64,000 bases of DNA from Sclerotinia nivalis (GCA_029531795.1 JAPEIS010000007.1:124001-188000); one strand, 5' to 3'; shown: positions 1-12,719, counted from the stretch's first letter. A program made the numbers and translations. The notes: generated from the sequence alone by a model not told the origin.

Positions 1-3000
1 CAGCAAATGGTACGGAGAACTTTCGTCTGATAAGGGGTATTGAAAGATCTTGTTTAGAAGATATTTTTGAGAGTTAGTTGTACATGCACACGCAGGTCAC
101 AAAAACCATTTGTGGTTCTTCATTTTGATATTGGATATTCCCTAATCATTAGACGGAAAGAGGGTGAGGGTTTATATAGCTTTGAGTTGGGTGTTTTGTG
201 GTAATTTGAGTTTGGTGGGCTGGGAGATTTATAGAAGGGCAGAATGAGGAAGGAATGAGGAAGAAAAGCTGAGGAAAGTATTAGGAGAGTGAAGATTTGA
301 TATAATCAGACGGATGGTTAGATGGGAGGCTGTAATTATACTCAATATGGTTAACCTATTCTTCCCCCAGACCTAGAGTTGAAAGGCGTATCTGTATCGT
401 GAGGTTCGGTGATATCATTAACGAAACTTTGTTTGCCAGATGGATCAATTATGAGTTTGAGTATTGAAGCTACTATGCTTGAATGGTATAGAGATTTGTG
501 GAGTGGGTTTAGAGACTGGACGAGTATAATGGATTTAAAGATAGAAGAATAATGGATAATAAGGGATGATGATGACAATTATTGAATAGTATAAGTTGAG
601 TTGATAAATAAGTGTCGTATAATCGATAACGAGAATCACTGTTCTCTCATTGATGTAAATAGTTTACATTGTCTATCAATATATGAGCATCTAGATACAG
701 ATTGTCATCAATTAAGTAATTAATCATAATTTTTCATTATGAGAAATAATCCTTAATTTACTCACAGCTCCCTTTGTTGTGCATGAAGTTTGATGATGAA
801 CATTGTGTGGACCTCGAGCAGAACAGAGGTATTTATATAGATGGTGAGAAGGGGGATGAGATTGGGGGTGGGGTTGGGGGATGAGACAAACACACATTTG
901 GATATGGTTGGATTTGATATTAAGTTTGGTGGTCCAAACTACATTACTGTCCGATGTAGATTGAGAAGTTTTGGTTTTGCTAGATTATGATGTGAAAAGA
1001 GAGACTAGTCGAGGAAGTGAAGATTATGTTGTGAAAAAATCCTTCAGATTTCCTAGTTCTTTTCATCATTTAATGATTAATAATCTTTCAAAAGATACTG
1101 CGAGGCTTTGCGCTTGGAAATTGGAGTGCTTCGCCAGATGTGACGGAAATTCGTGATTCCGGGGTCGTGGGATTAGTTGGAAGTTGGTTTACAGCAGAAA
1201 GCGAAGTAGCGATGGAAATAGGAGAGTCACGGTAGAAATCACTATTTTCGAGGGAAGTGTGTTTACCGACACTAGTTAACCATCATCACCGTCAATTCTT
1301 AGACGATACACGGTTCTGTGTATACAGATTTGGAATCTATTTTTGTGTGACTCGGAAGGGAGACTGAAGTGTAATTGTGTTAGAAGTCATGTATAGTATC
1401 GTACTTCTTAATCGGATGGAGTGCTTTGAAATTTCTGATAAGTGTAAAGGCATTCAAATTTGAGTGCAATAGGTTTATATACTAATGGGAATGAGAATTC
1501 AGGTCACGGTCGGATAAGATGGAACGTTTGAGGATTTTGGATTCAGTTGAGATATAAAAGTCTTCTATGCGTTTGGATTTGTTTCCTTTTTGTATGGATA
1601 TTTTCTTGTACATGAGGTACCAAATTATGGGGTCTGAGTTGAGTTTGGGACTGGATTTTCTGATTGGATTTGAGATTTGAAGTACTTTGTGAGATACAAT
1701 CAAAATGCTTTGGGAAGAGGTAGTGGAATGATGATGGGCAATAAAATTGTTAGTCTGAAAAGAATGATATAAAAGAGCAACTACGATAGCAACAGAATAG
1801 TGGTGACAGATATTCTTCCATTAGCAGAAAGAATATCCGGCCATTAGCGAGAAGTCGACAGCAAGAATCCAACTTGCAACATCTGGATTTATGGATATCT
1901 CATGAGTAAACACCAAGAGCAAATATAGGCAAATAAATATTAAGGAGAAATTACTTCTGACGTAAAAGTTCAGGGGGCGACACCACAGCTTCAGAGACCA
2001 TATAATCCTTGTATGTCTCAACTATTTTCGTTTAAGAAGGCTGAAAAGGGTTGAAAGGGAGGGGTTTATATAGAATATGGGTAGAAATCAGGGCTTGGGT
2101 GAGATGAGGATAGTAGTCAAGGGACGAAGAGCTGAAAATCATATGATAAGAATCTAGATAGGAATGTTTATATGAGCTATCTGTGACTTGATTGGTTAAA
2201 AGGTTGAGTGGAAAAGCAGGGAAGCTTACGACTTTTGACTTGGTATTTTAAGTTCGGATATAAACGGCTCTGAGAACTGTTGATTATGTATTACAAAACG
2301 AGCTAGTCAAGTATCACAACTGAGTTTTTCATGTCAGAGTACCGGGCTTGCTTTTCTTGGTTGTAGTCTGCCGTATCTTAGGTTGGATGTATTGAGGACG
2401 GAGGAAGAAACGTGATGAGTAGAACGAACGGAACGAAGAAATGCTAACAATTATAGAAGCTGGAGGTTGGAAGTGGAAATGAGAGGGATGATGAAATTTC
2501 CTTCGAATCTATAAGGAATATAGTATAATGACGATACTTGTCTTTTCCAGGAAACGATGCTGATAATCTAAGTTTCTTGGTGCATATCTTAATAATCTCT
2601 ATGTTAATCAATGCCTATGTACAGCATATAAACTCCATCGAAAGCCGTATGAATTATGATTTCATCATTGGACAGAGAGACCCGGCCCTGACATTTATTC
2701 TCTAGTCATACTCTGACCACCATCAGCTATAAACGTATTATGGCGTTGAAATGAACGGTGGGATAAGGTGTTTATATAAGATCTGAACTGAGTTTAGATA
2801 CGATGGGAGAATTTGTGGAGCTGCGTTTAGTAGATATTTATCAATGGATTGAGGTCATTATGGAGTAAAAGGGAGGGAACATGGGTAAGAAGTAGGAGTT
2901 GAGAATTGAGACTGGAAGCATAAATTCATGCAGCAGGATCTCATCATTTGTTCTATAATCTTATACTTTACAGCAAAATCAACATTCAAGTTTCAAAAAA

Positions 3001-4984
3001 TCTTGGCTAATTACTGTATTTTGGGATGGAGTAAGGGAGCATCGGAATAGAAGCAGTAATCTATTTCTAGTGATGATCAAGGATGTTATGGTATGGTATG
3101 TGCAGTGAGTAAAGCGATGAGTAACAACGACTAAGTCTCGTTGACTGCGTATTTGACAGCGGCACCAAGAAATACATAATGGTGCTATTCAATCTACCGT
3201 ATAAAATTCCACAAACATACCGTAACGAGTATATAATCGTAAACTCCTGATCCACAAATGAATAAAAGATTAGAAACCATGAGACTTGGACTCGAATCTG
3301 CTTTTTTATGTGATCTGAAGGGCTCAATCTTGTATCAGGGGTTGGAATTTATATTATAGACTTGAGACTGAGGGAAATTCGGATGGGCCCTACGTAGGGC
3401 CTATCAAATGGGTCGCAAAGTGAATGTAGCTCTCTATTAAGGTATAAATGTCACGCTGATCCGGTTCTCCATGTGGCAAATCGATTCATAGGAAGGATTT
3501 GAGAAATGGAGGAATTCGTTCTTTCTGTCTGGAGTACTTGGACGGGCAAATAGGAGTCGGAGGAAGGGATTCTGGTGTGGGAGGTAGGTGAAGGTTAGTG
3601 GATGGATGAGCAAAGCAGATATTGTGTTCTGTTAGCGACAACAAAAGATTTTGCTGTGCTAATTTTACCACACTTCTGCATTTGTCACTAAAAGAGCCAA
3701 GAGAGGCGCCTTCCTTTTACTGGTGCAATATTGGGAAAGCAATATTAAGAGATAGGCGAAGAGAAATGGGATGCAAAAAGACGTGAATTTCTCTCGAGTA
3801 TATAAAGATTACTAGAGAACCTTCCTTAATCATTGAACCAAACAAACTCTCTTACGAAGAAATTGCAGGAAACCGGTCTATTGCTATTGCTCTCTTGAAG
3901 TTGGACATAACCTTGCGTGACGTGCAGAAACTGCACATCAATATGGTATGCCCACGAATGTCAACAATACTCTAATGATAATGAGACCCAGACAACAAGA
4001 ATTACTAACCGCAACGCCAGATGCAAATTTCACTGCCATTTGAGCATTGGGGCAGTCTCGACGAACTTGAATTTTCCTGCGAACTGGGATATAAACAAAT
4101 TTTTGTGTGAGATGATTGAGAACAAAGGAGCGAGAGGGAGTTGTATGCACACGGGTGGCCCTGGTGATTGATTGAACTCCTCTTTAGTTTAAAGAAGCAA
4201 TATTATAGAAAAGGGCTGTTTATATGGATTCATGGGATATTCTTTGAATTCTGTAATCGAGGATTATTTCAATCTTTTGTTCTCCAGGCTTGCTGCAGAA
4301 GTGAATTAATCTACTCCCCGGATAACGTGTTTCTCGCTCAATTCAAATTTTCTGACTATCAAAGCTGTTCAACGATTTGGGTATTGAAAATTAAATTCTC
4401 AATGAGTAACAGACTGAGTTCAAGTAGTATGAAAGACAGAAAGTCGTAATGGGACTTCTAGAAATGACCGAAACTTCTGGATAACTCAAAGCTGGATACT
4501 AGGTAGGTACACTCGAGTACATTTACCGATGATATTCTAATTGCAGTAACTTGAGAATCAAATGACTGAGCCAAAAAAGAGTGGACTTGGGTCGAAACTA
4601 GGTAATAAGTATACATATCATTGTAGCTTCGGGATTGAGCATAACCAAATTGGTCATGATGCCAAGAGTCGATGCAACTATAAGAGAAATTAAATTATTG
4701 ATAGTAATAATATTTGTGGATTCATTGCCACAACCCGGTGATACTGTTCTCATATGCGACCTTCTGACCAAGGAAACTAATCAAGCTGAAGGAGCATAGC
4801 ATGGCATGGCATGAGTAGAAAACGCAGTCGCATTGCTCCTTTCGAATTAGCATACATATAAATCATAATTAGATGCAGGACAGGGAAGACCTGAAGCTCG
4901 CTTTTATATCTTCCAGTTTTGAACAAAACAATGATGCATATGTAATGGGATTAGTATGTCAAATCTACTAGGAGTGAATAACTA
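1..4984. other. Gene-poor AT-rich region with periodic TATA-like motifs
   Basis: I see no convincing protein-coding gene here; the open frames are below 95 codons and resemble nothing I know. The notable structure is the word TTTATATA on the plus strand (TATATAAA on the minus strand) at 171, 832, 1474, 2065 and 2771, with one-mismatch copies near 3348 and 4219. On the minus strand most are followed by C/T-rich sequence (for example CCCTCACCCTC), as in fungal core promoters. Several are followed within about 100 bp by a minus-strand ATG and short frames, some ending at plausible GT donors. Short unannotated transcripts are possible but not shown by the sequence. Confidence 0.5.
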
Positions 4985-6283
4985 AACCAGGGTGGCAGTA
5001 CCTCGCTAAATTTCAAACGAGGAATACATAAGCCCCCAGTCATCTTGTGTGAAGCAAAATTTCATGTTCCTTCCCCTTTCCCCACAAAGAACTGAGCAAA
5101 GATATTTGGTAAGAAAATAGTAATTCCAGCTTTTGATCCAAGAACTTGGAGACACAGACTTCCCTATCGAGGCATCAGCTAAAAATCCCAAGCTTCCTAA
5201 AATATGTTGTCTGCCATACATAGGTCGTCCATATTGCCCCAAACTATATCTTGTATATCCTTCACCGCATACACAATAAGCAAGATGACTGCTCAGCTAA
5301 ACCATAGACCTAATTGAGCTGTCATAACAATAGATTTGGGACCGGCGATATTTGCATTTGAACATTCTTCGCTCAATTGAAATGGTGCATCATATCCAGC
5401 CATTGTCCACTATTTTCTTGTGAGCCTAACTTCACAAGAGTTTGAAAATTACTCAAGATAACAGATAGAATCCCATCAAAAATAAAAACCCAGTCGGCCA
5501 TACCATTCCGTTACTAACATCTTCTGAAGTCCACACCATACTATTTGGATCCGCCTTCAGTTCATCAATCGACCTAGCCAGGAACCAAACAATGGAGATC
5601 AGAAACACAGTGAAATTCGTAATCGTCCCAATCGTACTCAATCGTCCAATAAACTTGGTAGAATTCATAGCGAAAAGTCCTTGCAGAAATAGCAACGCCA
5701 AGAGCAGTAGATACACATGCCCTATCCAAATAACATAATCCGAATGAACGATTTGAGCCGTCAATATCATAGACGCTAGTGCATAATTATTCGCACAAGG
5801 AGCTGTAACTTCACCCGCAAAATTCGACCATCCAGCTATATCTCAAAATGTTAATTTTAGCCAAACATCAGGGTAATCGTGATTACATACCCAAGAACAC
5901 AACAATCCATAACCATCTGGCGCCAAAACAGCTGAAGCATAATAAAGACCTCCTGTCCTTGGCATACTCGAACACAACTCCGCCATCGCCATCACCAACG
6001 CTACAAATTGTATCAATATTCCCAACAAGCCGTTCTCATACCGAGCGCACTGGTCCACTATAAGCAAGATTGTAGCCGAGTGCTTAGGCGATTGATGGTA
6101 AGAACCTAGACAGGAAATTGAAACACTGAATAATATCCAGCTGATAGATAATTCTCTCTAGAATCCCTGTTCGTATCCTAGGGAACCCAGGATTTCCTCG
6201 TCGGTGTCGACTTCGTGGTTAATTATTGCGTGGTCATCTGGTTTTTGGAAGATAGATGTGATGTGTGGGTGGGCTACTCTCAT
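4985..6283 (-). pseudogene. Amino-acid/GABA-type permease (APC family) pseudogene, truncated
   Basis: Reading the minus strand from an ATG at 6283 gives a typical start of a fungal GABA/choline-type permease, with a DEEILGSLGYEQGF segment, but an in-frame TAG follows directly. The conserved membrane segment around AMAELCSSMPRTGGLYY and the AGWSN-like segment are present, separated by a normal-looking intron (about 5830-5888). Further downstream the match hops between frames, with several stops and at least two frameshifts, and it fades near 4985 after roughly half of the usual ~530 residues. This is therefore a decayed and 3'-truncated copy of a plasma-membrane amino-acid transporter. The family call rests on recognised motifs; exact breakpoints are approximate. 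Confidence 0.75.
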
Positions 6284-7100
6284 CCATTATGTATTTATTT
6301 TCCAAGACCGGTACCATATTGGATATTGATGAACGAACGATGATATATATCTAGCGGATGATTAATTCATGATTTGCGCGATTGAAGAAACTTGTTCTAT
6401 TTATTTCGCTTCTATAAAAAGTTGAACCTCGTGTAAATTCAACCTATAACCTCACAAACACCGTTCATCTTCAACGCTTTTATCTAAATATGGATGGAAG
6501 CTCAAGATAAGTAGATGCACGTAACACTGTGAGCTTACAATGCTGTGAAATATATTTTAAGAAGGTATGTATGCAGAGATCATTCACTTCAACCGATTGG
6601 TCGAAATGCGATGAAACGGTGAGAACCAATGCCGATACGCTACTTCGTACCATGGAATAAACGAATATAACCCTACGAAGGTATTCTGTATTGATGATGA
6701 GTGAGTCAGCATTGCTCCGAAAAAAAAGATTGCTCTTATCAGGTCTATGACGCAAGAGCGAGAAAATTCAGTCAGTCTTGCGTAGTTCAAAATTTCTTTT
6801 TCTCTGTATCGGATGTTAGAAAATAATTACAGAAACGTTCACTGTTACGGTCACACGAGATCATGGGACTTATTGATTACCCTGTTCGCTATCAATCCCA
6901 TATGGATATATATTGGCACCTATGTAGAAGGCTAATAACCCATGACTACGAATTCATCGATTTTTCGGAGTAACTCTTCGTCGTTCAATCAGTACCGTCT
7001 TGCATGATGATGACCCTAAAAATCCTTAGCGAGCTGTGCTGACAAACTCAGCGCTACTTCTTGACCACTACTGAGAAGTCTTACTTTTTGCAAAAGAAAC
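6284..7100. other. Intergenic, nothing recognised
   Basis: This stretch lies between the 5' end of the permease pseudogene and the stop codon of the zinc-cluster/PHD gene. It is AT-rich with only short overlapping frames of no recognisable content. It probably contains the 3' untranslated region of the minus-strand gene that ends at 7101. Confidence 0.5.
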
Positions 7101-9569
7101 CTAAGAGCCGCCATTGCCTTTCCCTAAAATCACAGCAGCCTTAATAGACGGCCTCAAACCAGGTTTCCTCCGACCAGAATCATGCACAAAGTTTCGCGAC
7201 GAAGATAACAATGCAGAGGTACCAGTATTATCCGCCAAACTCTCCTTATTGTATACATAAACCGCCGGCTGAATGCAGAATTCAACCACAGAATTATCAT
7301 TTCTTTCCTCGCCAACCATGCCATTACTAGTTTCAACAGTCATGCAATGGTGATCGTACGGGGTACCTGGGGCAAAAGTTACCATATCATAATCCTTGAG
7401 ATTCAAGGTAGATTCTGCTTTAATTCTCAATGCTTCTCGGAACAGACTGTAGAGTCGAGATTGTCGGTCTTTCCACATTTCCTCGTCATCATTCCATGTT
7501 GAGACACCGTCCCAATTCCAGCCAAGTTTCCCGTTGGGTTCTTTGGAGAATAATGGTGCCATGATGTTAGAGAATCGCATAGTTAGACGCTCGGCTTCGG
7601 GTTCGATAAATTTCCATGCAAAGTCGTCGTTCATAATCATTGCATGCCTGGTAGCCAAATCAAGATTTCTCGCTGCGGCAATTCCATCTGACATTTAGTT
7701 AGCCACTACCCATTGGATTTCCACCGGCACACCATTGCGCTCACCTGTAGTCACCAAAATCTCTCGCATCTTTGCTAGATATTCCGAAGATGACCCCTCA
7801 ATCATGGGGAAATCAGACTCATAGACCCAAATCCTTAGACAGCATGCTGTCAATGCCCTCAAAACCACGAGCGTATTCATAGATCCAAGACTAGCCTGAA
7901 GATCCACGGCAACTTGCATGGATGAAACCCCTCGTTCGAAAGTTTTGGAGATGATATCTTCCAGCTCCTTGTGTCGATCCAATCGAAAGGGCACGGTTAC
8001 TGGATCATTCCTATATGGCAGTTGCTCAATTATACCAAATTCGTCGTTAATCCTTTCAATGGTATTTTGGTTGAAGACTTCATGAGATGTAGTACCGAGT
8101 TTCGTAAATCGTGATGAGTTCTTCAATTCCTCTAGCTCGTTGTTCAATCTTATGATTTCCCTGTCCCTTTGATCCAGGAGATACTCAGGGGACTGCTCCT
8201 TCAATTGCTTTCGGTTGGACCTCAGACGCCGCGCCTCTCTTTCGAAATAGCCTCGCTCCTGTTCTAACTCCCGTAGCTCGATAGTTTTTTTTCTTAGTGC
8301 CGATTGTAGAAATGAAATTTCCTTCCTCGCTAGACCAAGCAGTACATTCCCGCTTTGCACTCCACTATCAATCTGAATGCCCAAATCCCTGCTTCCAAGC
8401 GGTGGTTTTATTTCCTTCAACTTCGTATTATGTGCCTTGGCGCCGCATTCTTTGCACAAGTAATCCATCGTCTTCGCTTCTATGAGGTTCACGCCAACAC
8501 AAATGCAGTGCTGCCATACACGACATTGTTTGCATTGAACCCAGTCTGTAGGTCCATCGATCTTTCCACAGATGCATCTCGTTTTTTCTTCTGTTGCATC
8601 ATTTCCAACGGCGAGGACCGGTTGCTGAATATTCTGACGCTCACCGCGATCTTTAGAACTGACAGTTACTTCTTCATAAGAACAACTGTGATGAACACCT
8701 ATCTTTATACATGACCCACATGAAGGACGGCCACCATCACATCCTCTCTTTTTCTGGTGACAAGTAGTACATCTTGTTTTGGTACTTTTCTGTCTACCAA
8801 CGGAAGTCTCCAATGGACTACTTGTAACATTTCTACCGTCCTCCCAGGCGATTTGTGTATTTTCATCCTGACTGTCTTCGATTGTGTCGGGGAATGAAAA
8901 ATAATTTCGCGCAAGGGGATCAGGTGAAGAGGTCGATTCGCGCTGCTTTTTTCATCGTCAGTTTATCTTTGAATGGATAGCAGAATATGAAATTGGGAAA
9001 GGACGAACATCGAATTTCCTTCGCTTTGCGGAGTGCTGGGGTGCATCTGGAGTAAAGCTGACACCTTTGAACTTAATTTTGGTCGGAGTTTTCGAAAGAT
9101 TTTGGGTGTGAGTATTCTGAGTCTGTTGCTCTTGTATGAGACCTGCCTGCTCAGCTTCAGATTGATCATCTTTGAAGCCATTTGTTTTGAACTCTGAACC
9201 ACTGCGACTAGATCTCCTTGGCGGCTCTTGATTTCGACGGAATTCAGTCTCCAAATCTTTACAAGCGAGCTCAACCTGGCTCGTTATTTCAGCCGAAAGC
9301 TTAACCAAACATTTAGAGCCTTTCTTCAGTAGGGTTTTATACGAAGTGCCATTGTTGCGCCCGCCAAATCTTTCCAACAACCGTGCAAGCTTTCGATTAA
9401 TCTGGTTAAGAGTGTAATCTGTCTCACACTTCTGTTTGAGGTGAGCAGCCACAGTCTCCTCGAAATTGGTGTCTTTGTGTTCAATCGTGAAATTTACCCA
9501 GGAGAGCAAATGAACAATATGATTGTCGAGCCACTTTGCTTTAGAAGTAGCTGAAGGTTTTTGAGCCAT
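7101..9569 (-). CDS. Putative nuclear regulator with helical N-terminal, Zn2Cys6 and PHD-finger domains
   Basis: The model has three exons (9569-9009, 8942-7745, 7687-7101) and gives 781 residues. The N-terminal ~110 residues, rich in Trp and basic helices, look like a Myb/homeodomain-like fold. Residues ~245-274 form a canonical Zn2Cys6 cluster (C-x2-C-x6-C-x6-C-x2-C-x8-C) and ~310-353 a PHD finger (CIC, VQCKQC, WQH..C, LCKEC). Residues ~390-462 are strongly coiled-coil, and the C-terminal ~300 residues are not recognised. The first intron (8943-9008) removes two in-frame TGA codons, has a CTGAC branch site and a weak GTTCGT donor, and joins two frames in register. The second half has no in-frame ATG of its own, which supports one gene. 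Zn2Cys6 clusters bind DNA and PHD fingers often read histone tails, so a chromatin or transcription role is inferred. Alternatively these are two genes with the second start missed. The second intron is well supported; the fusion is moderately supported. Confidence 0.65.
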
Positions 9570-10217
9570 CGTAATAAGAGGCGTAGACGCACGTTAGAAT
9601 TATTGATCAGAATGTTGGTTGGGTTTGATGATCAGCAGTTGCCAAGTTCTTTGCTATGAATATTTAGGTACCTAGAGAAAAAATTGAAGGCCGCGTCCAT
9701 GTGCGAAATAATACTGTCATACCTAGTAAACAATCGCAAAATGAGTGAATAATGGCACGTGATTACGCGGTAGCGTTTCGGGCAAGAGCTTATACACTTC
9801 GTCTCAACTTCCTATAATAGAATATTTTCTGTCAAAGATCAATCAAAAATTCAAAATATATTACAAGAAAGCTATATCACGGCGTCAGAAATAGCAACAG
9901 ACAAAATATAGTTGATTCTCACTAGTTTGCTTGGGCTGTTGTAATTTTTTTTTTTTACTGATATCGACGGAAGAATTTTGCAATCATCAAACCATATTAC
10001 TTCCCCAAAAACAGGATAAAAGATCATCTTTTAGGTGGGTTAATATCCCTCCTGCTCTAAGAGCTCAGTCAAAGCTAATCCAATATCGACGAAAGAATTT
10101 TGCAATCGTCAACCCATATTACTTACCCTAAAACCAGATTATCTTTCATGTGGGTAGTATCCGCTCCTGCTTTAAGACCGCAGTCAAAGCTAATCCAAAA
10201 GTGAAGTACCCGAAGAA
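9570..10217. promoter_or_regulatory. Divergent promoter region between PHD/zinc-cluster gene and Hsp70-like gene
   Basis: The 648 bp separate two divergent start codons (9569 minus, 10218 plus), so the region must hold both promoters. Apart from the tandem duplication described separately there is a T-rich run near 9948. No obvious TATA box was assigned. Confidence 0.5.
9961..10199. repeat. Two-copy tandem repeat of about 120 bp
   Basis: Copy 1 (9961-10082) and copy 2 (10083-10199) both begin with ATATCGACG(G/A)AAGAATTTTGC and both end with CAGTCAAAGCTAATCCAA. They align along their whole length with scattered substitutions, so this is a diverged direct duplication. It ends 18 bp before the start codon of the Hsp70-like gene and therefore probably spans its 5' untranslated region or core promoter. 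Confidence 0.85.
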
Positions 10218-12719
10218 ATGTTCTCACGGCGTGCATTAGAGACGACAGCTCGCAAAAGCCAAAAGCAAGAGTCACCTGAATCAACTTCTGCGGCAGCAGG
10301 AGATAATATGTCTGCTACAGCAGTTGGCATACCAGCGGGTATCGCCGGTAAAAACGAGAATGAACCTGACCGATTGATCATTGCAACAGATTTCGGAACG
10401 ACATTTTCTTGTGTGGCCTTTGCGAGCGAGAAGGGTGATATAAGAATAGTGAAAGGATACCCCGCTGATCCAATGACCTTGCAAAGGAATCCTCGTTCGG
10501 ATGTGCCAACTGAAAGTTGGTACCCTAACAAAGTCAAGCTGGAGGAACTAGCAGCAGAGAGCATCCCGACCACCGATGAACCAATGTTGAGATTTGACGA
10601 TGACGATGACGATGGCTCGGATGATGACGATCTTGCTCATCGCAAAATTTCCACCAGTGCCAATTCCATGGAGATAGATCCACCCAGTATGAGCTCGAAG
10701 ATCATGTATTGGGGTTACGAGGTACAAGACAGACTGAGTGACCCTGATCTGGATAGGAAACAGTACAATTGCATCACGCGGTCGAAACTGTTGTTGGACA
10801 CCAGTGTTGAAACAGAGAAGATTCGTGAAGAATTGACGCCAATTTTGAGAAAATTGAAAGTCAAACAGTACATTAAATCTGACGTGGATGTGATTACGCA
10901 GTATCTCGAGCAGCTTTTTCTGCATACGAAGAGATACCTGAATGAGATTCGGAGACTCAAAAATACAACAATCGTGGAACACGTGTTGTGCGTACCTGTG
11001 ATTTGGTCTGCGAGTGCATGTCGGAAAATGCAAAACGCTATGGAAATCGCCATCCAGCGATCAGACCTTGGAAGCATTAACAATCTTTTCCTTGTCTCCG
11101 AGCCGGAAGCAGCGGCAGCTTTTGTGCTAGCAAACAGTAACAGTATATTTGTGAGGAAAACCTCTCCATTAAAAGTCCTCTAACTAATTGTGTTAAGCCA
11201 GGAGAAACATTCATACTTTTAGATGCCGGTGGAGGAACAGTTGATGCTACCACATACACGGTCAACAACGTATACCCTCTCAAATTAAAACGAGAAGAGG
11301 TAGCTGCGAGAGGTATGTAGGTATTTTCCCGGATGTACACCTGCTAATCATGCATAGGCGGGCTTTATGGCTCCAGCTATTTGAATGAAGCATTTCGAGA
11401 GTATCTATTTCGTCGTTTAGAGAGTGAAAAGTCTGACATAGAGACCAATGGGAGAACCATTCAAGGAATTGTTGACCAACAAACGATAAGATTCGAAAAT
11501 ACACTCAAGAGAACTATGGATGTGACAAATGAGCAGATGCCATCCATTGCTCTCCATATTGACGGCATTCGCGAGAATCAAGAAAAAGGCTTTTTAGAGA
11601 ATCGTGTTAAAATAAAAAGGTATATCGATTTCTGCCCTCTTTGCTGGTATTACGAATAACAATGTTTAGGAATGATTTCTGGAGAATATTCGAGAGATGT
11701 TTACGAGGAATCATGGATTTGATGCTCGATCAGATCAAGCTGGCGCAAGAGGCTGGACTGGATGTTAAGGTGATTGATAAGAATGAAATGGTGGTTTAAC
11801 AAGAGCTAACATGCACTGGCACACTCTAGAAAGTGATATTAATTGGAGGATTTTCAAACAACCCATCGCTCCGAAAAACATTAGAAAGACGGTTGAGAAA
11901 ACTGAGAAGGGATTTGAAGATATCCATAGAACTGGAGACCATAAGAGACCCAGGATCACTGTAAGAGACCTAGCAAAATGTTTAACTAAGCTGACAAATT
12001 CGGTACAGAGAAACTGCAATGGCTAGCAGCGCAATCTTGCGAGCATTTGATAAAGAGGACGATGAGCTTGAAAGGATAAGTTTATGCAGCTACGGATTTT
12101 TCTTACAGGATGAATACAACCCCAAAGAAATTCCGGCACACAGGAATGTGAAGCCGATATTCGATAAGAACGATGGTGTAGCATATCTGGAAGTGTTGGA
12201 CTGGGTAGTCAAAAAGGTGAGTTAATAGTCAACCCTATAAAGTCCCAAAAACACTTGTTGATCAAAAATACTGAGAATTACGAAGGGAGAGATTATCCCA
12301 GCGGCGAAAGAATATCGTACAGATACTTATTATATATTCGCTGCAACACGAAAGACTTTCGTTTATAAGCAGGAGTTGTATGTCTCTGACACTAGCACAG
12401 AGCCTCATTACAAGCTCACACACCCTAAAAACAAAGGTTCGTAACTATACTCAGATCATTGTGACTTGTTTAACAATCCATAGGAGCTGAAATAATTGGA
12501 ACTATCGAAGTGGACATGGGTGAATTGATTAGATCTGGCACTATCCAGCCAACCGAAGAGCAAGAAGGTATCAAATGCAAGAGACATTATCGGGTTGCTT
12601 TCGAGCTTGTCATGAAAGTTAAAGGTCGAAATTTGGAGATAGAAGCTCGTGTCGCTGGGAAATCGTTCGGGAGTAAAGAGATTAGTATTGCGGCAGCCTT
12701 CGTACCCGGGACAAAATGA
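10218..12719 (+). CDS. Hsp70-like actin-fold ATPase domain protein
   Basis: Eight exons are supported: 10218-11150, 11198-11312, 11358-11619, 11670-11769, 11830-11960, 12009-12216, 12286-12436 and 12484-12719, giving 711 residues. The phosphate-1 loop (IATDFGTTFSCVAFA, residues ~55-69), the phosphate-2 loop (LLDAGGGTVDATTY, ~318-331) and the adenosine motif (VILIGGFSNNPSLR) define the Hsp70/actin ATPase fold. An acidic run of Asp residues (~126-138) interrupts the nucleotide-binding domain. The C-terminal part is unlike the substrate-binding domain of canonical Hsp70 and matches the style of the large fungal Hsp70-like family often found in expanded, dispensable sets. The client or function is unknown. 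All introns are 45-69 bp and keep frame. The N-terminal ~45 residues are low complexity and the start could be later, at Met31. Confidence 0.85.

Noticed and set aside
351..578. 75-codon open frame on the minus strand
   Set aside because: No start context, motif or codon signal; AT-rich random frame.
8705..8914. Alternative frame on the minus strand across the second exon of the PHD/zinc-cluster gene, which could have served as its own N-terminus
   Set aside because: It does not join the zinc cluster in frame; the spliced connection to the 9009-9569 exon does.
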